17,208 bases of DNA from JADJPL01 sp049315745 (lineage in GTDB: Bacteria > Bacteroidota > Bacteroidia > Chitinophagales > Saprospiraceae): the NCBI GenBank assembly GCA_049315745.1, contig JBMOJO010000063.1, forward strand, positions 1 to 17,208. Direction: 5' to 3'. This document shows, in pieces, positions 8,193 to 14,200 of this stretch (position 1 is the first letter of the stretch; the number at the start of each line of letters is the position of its first letter). The notes below the pieces were generated by a model, which was given only the letters and a program-made list of their open reading frames with translations, made no database searches and was not told where the DNA came from. A program made the translations under genes and the position numbers.

Positions 8193-8392
8193 ATAATTTT
8201 TCGCGTGCCGGTTAAAAAGCTTAACGGCCAGCGTAAGGGAGCCCGACGGGCCGTTCCTGGATTTTATGGAATAGATGACCTGAAGGCGATAATGCCCCCC
8301 GGCACGCCGGCCTGTTGAAACAAGTCTATAATATAATGCTGCTAAACCCTGAAAAAGTTTCGTTCATCTAATGAATTCGGCAGTGGCAGGAA

Positions 8393-8400
8393 TAATTTTG
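8393..8400 (+). promoter_or_regulatory. Candidate -7 element for the ABC permease
   Basis: TAATTTTG matches TAnnTTTG exactly. Transcription would begin near 8407, about 19 bases before the ATG at 8426. No good -33 TTTG was found at 17-23 bases upstream. Confidence 0.45.
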
Positions 8401-8425
8401 TACCTTACAAAAAAATCGCTCACGT

Positions 8426-9691
8426 ATGACAATGGTTTGGCGTATTATCAGGGAGAGTACCGCTCAGGCATTTTCCCAGCTTACCTCGAACAAGCTCCGC
8501 ACCTTTCTTTCCCTGTTGGGGATAACCATCGGGATATTTTGCATCATCGGTGTTTTTTCGGCGGTGGACTCTCTGGAGAACAACGTCCGTTCGAGTTTTG
8601 ACCGGCTTGGGGAGGACGTGGTTTACGTCAGCAAGATTTCGTGGAACGAAGATCCCGGGAGGAGCTTTTTCAAATATCTTCGACGGCCGCCCGTACGTTA
8701 TCAGGATTATGAGGCCGTCAAGGCGAAGAGCAAGCTGGCTGCCGGGGTTACCTATTCTACCGGTATAGGGTCCCGAACGGCAAAGTACCGGTCCAACAGC
8801 GCCGAGCGCACCTATCTATTTGCGGTTACATACGATTATCAGCAGGTACAGAGCCTGGAGATTGCCAAGGGCCGTTTTTTTTCGCCCTCGGAATATCGTT
8901 TTGGCTCCAACAAGATTATCCTCGGCGCCGACGTAGCGGAGACCCTTTTCCCGGGCAATATTGACCCCATCGGCAAAACGATCAAGGTTTCGGGAAGGGC
9001 GCTGCAGGTGATTGGCGTTCTGGCAAAATCCGGGGAGAGTATTATTGATATCATGAACCTCGACCCGGTGCTGCTGATCTCTTACGAACTGGCGCGGAAG
9101 ATGGCCAACCTCAACAACAACAACGCCATTTTCGACAACACCAACGTTGCGGTGAAGGCCCTTCCCGGTGTGCCCCTGGAGTACCTGAAAGACGAACTCA
9201 GGGGCATCCTGCGTTCCCGGCACCGGTTGAAGCCTACGGCAGACGATGACTTTTCCCTCAATCAGCTTTCTATCCTCACCAATCTCCTGGATGGTTTTTT
9301 CCGTGTGCTCAACATCCTGGGGGTTTTCATCGGTGGGTTTGCTACTTTGGTAGGTATGTTCAGCGTGGCCAATATCATGTTCGTTACGGTGAAAGAACGG
9401 ACGCGGATTATTGGCATCAAAAAGGCGCTTGGCGCAAAATCCGGGCATATCCTGCTGGAGTTTCTCATCGAGTCTATCGTGCTGTGTATTTTGGGCGGGC
9501 TGCTCGGCCTGATGTTGATATTGGTTTCCCTGGCCCTGATCTCCAAGGCTTTCACAAGCTTTGAATTTGTGCTTTCCTTGCACAATGTCGTACTCGGCGT
9601 ATCCCTATCTATTGCAATCGGGGTGATTGCGGGGATGGTTCCTGCCCTGCAGGCTGCCCGGATGGACCCCGTAGAGGCCATGCGGAGGTGA
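8426..9691 (+). CDS. MacB/FtsX-type ABC transporter permease
   Basis: This 421-residue inner-membrane protein has the MacB/FtsX layout. The first helix is at about residues 25-48, followed by a large periplasmic MacB_PCD-like domain (about 49-280). Three helices follow at about 292-318, 343-372 and 386-410, ending with the usual PALQAARMDPVEAMRR. The cytoplasmic loop VKERTRIIGIKKALGAK (about 321-337) is the conserved site that couples to the ATPase. Members export macrolides, lipoproteins or peptides, or transmit mechanical force to the periplasm; the substrate is unknown. No ATPase or membrane-fusion partner is within the window, so it is an orphan here. ATG at 8426 was chosen; the next ATG (8432) is also possible. 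Confidence 0.93.
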   Translation: MTMVWRIIRESTAQAFSQLTSNKLRTFLSLLGITIGIFCIIGVFSAVDSLENNVRSSFDRLGEDVVYVSKISWNEDPGRSFFKYLRRPPVRYQDYEAVKAKSKLAAGVTYSTGIGSRTAKYRSNSAERTYLFAVTYDYQQVQSLEIAKGRFFSPSEYRFGSNKIILGADVAETLFPGNIDPIGKTIKVSGRALQVIGVLAKSGESIIDIMNLDPVLLISYELARKMANLNNNNAIFDNTNVAVKALPGVPLEYLKDELRGILRSRHRLKPTADDDFSLNQLSILTNLLDGFFRVLNILGVFIGGFATLVGMFSVANIMFVTVKERTRIIGIKKALGAKSGHILLEFLIESIVLCILGGLLGLMLILVSLALISKAFTSFEFVLSLHNVVLGVSLSIAIGVIAGMVPALQAARMDPVEAMRR

Positions 9692-10187
9692 GGAATGCCC
9701 GTCAGGTGTGAAGAAGGTTTATACCCCGTCGTTGCGGTTACGGTGTAGCGCTGTGCGGTGCGCAGAAGGTGCCCTCCCGGGCAGTGATGCCCCCGTCACA
9801 GCAAAGCCAATACCTGCCGTAAAAAAAACGGATTCGACCGCAGGCGAAAAAAGCGGGCACTGTTAAAATAATTTTTGGAAAATGGCATTCATATAGTACT
9901 TCAATTAGCGAGGATTGGTCTAAATTTGAACCCTGATATAGGGGAAGTCTTGTACACCCTATTACAAATTTGTTGCAACGGGATTATCGCGGGTCAAGAA
10001 TTAGCGATTTTTTGCGCACATCGCGCCTTCTGGGGCCGCTTTGTCCGTCCCTTTAAAAATCATTGTGTGGATGAAAAGCAATCAATTTTTCCCACCGTGC
10101 TGACCGTCGCAGCAGTTCTTGTGTTCAAAATTGCCGATGTTTCGGATTAATCACCATCGGATCAACGTGATCTCAAAAACACATTCC
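9692..10187. other. 496-base region between the permease and porP; structured leader, no convincing gene
   Basis: The first half (9692-9860) is GC-rich with three short hairpins in a row: CTGTGC/GCGCAG near 9750, TGCCC-TCCC-GGGCA near 9770 and GTGA/TCAC near 9780. The second half is visibly more AT-rich. It has a TAnnTTTG element at 9921-9928 followed by two mutually exclusive small hairpins: CCCT/AGGG at 9931-9943, and ATAGGG/CCCTAT at 9938-9943 with 9957-9962. A 91-residue open frame here (TTG start, 9875-10150) has no recognisable domain and overlaps the porP leader; I do not call it. Confidence 0.5.
9921..9928 (+). promoter_or_regulatory. Candidate -7 element for the porP-giant protein transcript
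   Basis: TAAATTTG matches TAnnTTTG exactly and is correctly oriented. It would give a leader of about 250 bases before the porP ATG at 10188, which is long. No TTTG lies at the right distance upstream. Confidence 0.3.
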
Positions 10188-11153
10188 ATGGCAGGAGTAC
10201 GATTGTCATTGCTTTCTTTGTGCCTGATTTTTGCCTCGAGACCCCTTTTCGCACAACAACTGTCTTTGTTTACGCAATATCGGGAAAACCTTAGTTTGAT
10301 CAACCCGGCAGCAATAGAGACGGATTACCTCGCTTTTGGCAACAATGTCTCCTTTGGGGCATCGTACCGGGCCCAGTGGATAGGCCTTCCGGGAAATCCA
10401 CGCACGCAAACGATCCGGGGTACTTTTCTTGCCGACCGAATGTCGGGGGTAGCCTTGATGGCGGGAGGGCAGTTGATTAATGACCAGACCGGCCCTACGG
10501 GTTTTACAGGTTTCTATGGCCGTATCGCCGGGGTACTCACCGATGACCCCGCTTATGGCGGCTTGTCTGTCGGGCTAAGTGCGGGCCTTATTCAGTATCG
10601 GGTAGATGCCGGCAAGGTTATTTTAAGAGAGCCCAACGATATCCTGGGTACGCAGAATCAGGCCCAGCTTTTTCCGGACGTCGGTATAGGGGTATTTATG
10701 TACAAGGCCGTAGGCGGGCGCTATGGCGCTGAAAATTATATTTACGGCGGGGTTTCCGTGCCCCAGGTTGTTGGTCTGGACCTGACTTTTCAAAACGATC
10801 AGGGGGAATTTTTTACAAAACGCATCCAACACTTCTACGGGCAGTTTGGCTTCTTCAAATTCTTTCGCGACGATAGTTTTCTCGAACCATCGCTTTGGGT
10901 AAAATATGTGCCCAACGCCCCGGCAAATATTGACGTCAACGTGCGTTATCAGCTTCCAGCGCCGCTCTGGATCGGTGCCGGCGGCTCTTCGGCAGGTACC
11001 GTACACCTCGAAACCGGGTTGAACCTGGGCAGCGACCTGGGCCTCGACAGCAACCTCCGGCTGGGCTACGGCTTCGACTATTCATTTAGCAATTTCGGCC
11101 CTTTTGCCGGAAACACCCATGAAATTAATCTCTCCATCTCGTTCCAAAGGTGA
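10188..11153 (+). CDS. Type IX secretion system PorP/SprF-family outer-membrane protein
   Basis: The protein is 321 residues. A signal peptide (about 1-22, ending LFAQ) is followed by the family N-terminal signature (QLSLFTQY, then LINPAA) and a beta-barrel-like sequence with alternating aromatic/Gly strands. It ends in NLSISFQR, a typical outer-membrane beta-signal ending. PorP/SprF proteins are thought to work with the T9SS in secreting or attaching particular cargo; SprF of Flavobacterium johnsoniae is needed for SprB. The start is ATG at 10188, because only there does a clean signal peptide begin; the frame runs back to a TTG at 10119 with an ATG at 10137. The giant CHU_C-domain gene follows 115 bases later on the same strand with no clear terminator, so this is probably its dedicated partner. 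Confidence 0.9.
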   Translation: MAGVRLSLLSLCLIFASRPLFAQQLSLFTQYRENLSLINPAAIETDYLAFGNNVSFGASYRAQWIGLPGNPRTQTIRGTFLADRMSGVALMAGGQLINDQTGPTGFTGFYGRIAGVLTDDPAYGGLSVGLSAGLIQYRVDAGKVILREPNDILGTQNQAQLFPDVGIGVFMYKAVGGRYGAENYIYGGVSVPQVVGLDLTFQNDQGEFFTKRIQHFYGQFGFFKFFRDDSFLEPSLWVKYVPNAPANIDVNVRYQLPAPLWIGAGGSSAGTVHLETGLNLGSDLGLDSNLRLGYGFDYSFSNFGPFAGNTHEINLSISFQR

Positions 11154-11268
11154 TACAATATCCCTTCCACTGCCCGGCGTACCGCTACCGGGAAGTCGTA
11201 ATATTCAACAGATATTTTAACCTTAAGCAGAACGTTCAATGTGGGACATTATAAATTCAGTTCCTTCC

Positions 11269-14200
11269 ATGAAAAAAATCATAATCGCTGCAGCTATTGC
11301 CTGCATGGCCACTGCAGTGTCCTGGGCACAGCCGACTTTCACTTTTTCATCCGCCTCCCCTTGTACGGGGGAAGAATTTTGCGTGGATATTACCGTTAAG
11401 GATTTCACGGATATTACCTCGTTGAAATTCCCAATCCGCTGGGACCCGAAAGTGATCAAACTCACCGGGATCGGCCAGTTCAACCTTCCGAGCCTTACCG
11501 CTGCCAACTTCGACACGACCAGGTCCGCCGAGGGGCTGGCTTTCCTCGATTGGCAGGGCCTGCCGTGCCAGGCAGGTACGCAGGCAATCACCCGGGAAGA
11601 CGGCCTCAGGATTTTCCGCCTGTGTTTCCGTGCCATCGGGGGCTTCGGGGCCAATACGTTCATTGAAATCACCGACGATCAAACCTTGTTCGACGACCCC
11701 GAGCCAATCGTCGTCCGGCGGCCCCCCGCGTGTTTCAATATCGGCCTGATTCAAAGAAAGTCCTTTATCTCCCTCTGCGTCCGCCCGCTCAGCCTGATCG
11801 GGTCGAATACCAAGGGCAATACCGGCGACCTGGTCTGTTTTGACGTAGGCGTGAGCGGCTTCGACGCCCTGGCCAGCCTTCAGTTTACCATGGACTATGA
11901 CTCCTCCGTCCTGCAGTTCTCCAATATCCTCCTGACCGACAAATTGCGCAACCTGACCCGGGAGAGCTTCGGTACACCCGATCGCCCGAGTATCGGCAAG
12001 GGCAGGATCACCATGTCCTGGAACTGGACGGATATACAAATCCCCAGTATTACCGTGCCGGACAGCACCGTCATTTTCCAGGCCTGCTTCAATGTCGTCG
12101 GGCGTTGTGAATCTATCGGATCGCTCCGCTTCTCCTCCAGCCTTACCCCGATGGAGGCGATCAAAATCGTCCAGGATACCCAGTACTCGATACCTACCAT
12201 CCTTGTGCCAGGGCAGCTTCGGGTAGAAACCTGTGCCCCGACGGGATTACAGGTGATTGCCGATTGCGGCCCGGAAGTTAATTTCGGCAATGAGGTATGT
12301 GTAAAGGTCAAGGCCCGCGGGATGCAGAACATCAACCAGTTCACCTATCTGATGAACTTTAATTCGAATATCCTCAGGTTCAAGGAGGTGCGCACCCTGG
12401 CCAGTACCGTGCAAATCCCCAATTTCAATAAAACCAGCCATTTTAACACCCTCAACGCTGCGAAAGGCGTGATCGGTATCAACTGGAACGCGCCCGTGCC
12501 TACGGCCACGGCCAACGTTGCCGATGGCACGGACATCTACGAAGTATGTTTTGAAGTAATCGGCCTTGGGGGAAATGCCCCGGTGGGCTTCGATCCGGCT
12601 ACTGCAGTGGTGCGGCGTACCGGCAGCAACCTGAATATTGGGATCGCACCGTCCAACTGCGCGGTGCGCATCAAACAACCCGAGAGCCTGCTGGTGCGGA
12701 TTGCAGGTGCCCAGGGCGCCCCCGGGGATACGGTTTGTCTGGGGCTGACAGCGGGCAATAGCCTGACCGGGCTTACGGACCTGGATTTTTCCCTCCTCTG
12801 GGATCCCGGTCATGTCCGTTTTACTGCGGTCAAAAATATCCAGATCCCAGGGGCGAACCTGACCAATTTTGGTACCGAAGGCGCAGAGGGCGGCCTGCTG
12901 TCGCTCACCTGGTCCTCGGTTGCACCCGTTGACCTCACCATCGGCACCAGGTTATTTGATGTGTGTTTTCAAGTAGCTGGCAAAGCCCCTGGCGAGATCG
13001 GGGAAAAAGAAAACTGCGATGAAGTCGCCCTGCTCGAAATTCCGCTGGTGTTAGAACCAAGGGCGGTGACGGTAAACTCGCAGGGGGAAAATATCGGCAT
13101 CAAGTTTATCCCCGGGGAGGTCTGTATCCTCAATCCTGTCGGATTTTTCCTGCTGATCGGAAAAGACGCTGCTTACCGGGGCGATACGGCATGTGTAGAT
13201 TTCAGGGTGAATGGGTTTACGGGGATTACCGGGGCGGAGTTTAGTATTACCTGGGCCCCATCGGAGCTTAGGTTTGCACGGGCAATCCCCAGAGGGCTGC
13301 CTGGCCTGCAAGCGGCTAACTTCAACACGGCCAATGCAGGCGTGGGGATTGTTGATTTTCGTTGGGCGGGTAACCCCTCGGGAATAACCTTGCCGGATAG
13401 CGCCCTGATTTTTGAAGTCTGCTATGTGCCTGTGGGCACGGCCGGAAAGTGTGTGCCGATCGAGGTGACTGCCCGGCCCACGCCATCTGCAACGACTGTA
13501 ACCGGCCAGGGGAGCGTATATCCGCTCAGTGGGGAGGCGTGTATTCTGGACCGACTGGTGATTACAGAAAGGGTTATTACCCCTGTCACCTGCCCGAATA
13601 CGGCAGATGGGACGGTATCGTTGAAAGTTGAGGGGGGTAAAGGGAATATCTTCTTTTTCTGGGAGTCAACACCCCGGCAGTTCACGAGTAAAGCGATCCG
13701 GCTGCCGGTCGGTAAGGTTGCCGTAACGATTTTCGACGAGTCCCGCCCTCCGCTCATCCTGCGCGATTCGTTCGAAATCAAAATGACCGATACGTTGCCT
13801 ACCGCAAATGCCGGGGCCGATAGGGTGCTGGGGTGTAACCCACCATTCACGCTGCTTTCGGGCTCCGGTTCCACCGGGCCCCAGTTTGCATACTCATGGA
13901 GTACCACTTTTGGCAATCTTCCGGGGGATTTGCAAAAGCCCAGCGTAATTGCAGGGGCGGCAGGGGATTACTATCTGACGGTGTTCAACCGGAACACCGG
14001 CTGCCAGGTGCGGGATACGGTCAAGGTGCTCCCGCCCAACCGCCCGGAGGCCGTCGTTTTCAGCGAGCAACAATTCAACTGTACGGCGGATACCATCGTC
14101 CTGAACGCAGGACGTTCCTCTACCGGCGATTCGATTTCTTATAAATGGTCACCTTTAGATGGGGGCGATATCTTCCCCGGGGACGAAACAAAGCTCCTCC

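Larger units (their letters stand above)
8104..8425. other. Divergent intergenic region between queA and the ABC permease
   Basis: This 322-base stretch has no convincing gene. It holds one TAnnTTTG element facing queA and one facing the permease. In the middle are an inverted repeat AACGGCC/GGCCGTT (8223-8229 and 8249-8255, 19-base loop), which itself encloses GCCCG-A-CGGGC, and a short palindrome CCGGC-AC-GCCGG near 8300. A small open frame here (8094-8318) has no recognisable product. Confidence 0.6.

Noticed and set aside
8209..8255. Rho-independent terminator on the minus strand (AACGGCC/GGCCGTT then CTTTTT)
   Set aside because: The loop is long, the T-run is not directly after the stem, and there is no minus-strand gene upstream to terminate.
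8094..8318. 74-codon open frame between queA and the permease
   Set aside because: Crosses both the queA start and the promoter region; no recognisable product.
9875..10150. 91-codon open frame with TTG start in the gap before porP
   Set aside because: No domain, signal peptide or good start; codon use differs from neighbours; overlaps the porP leader. Could be a decayed or leader ORF, but unsupported.
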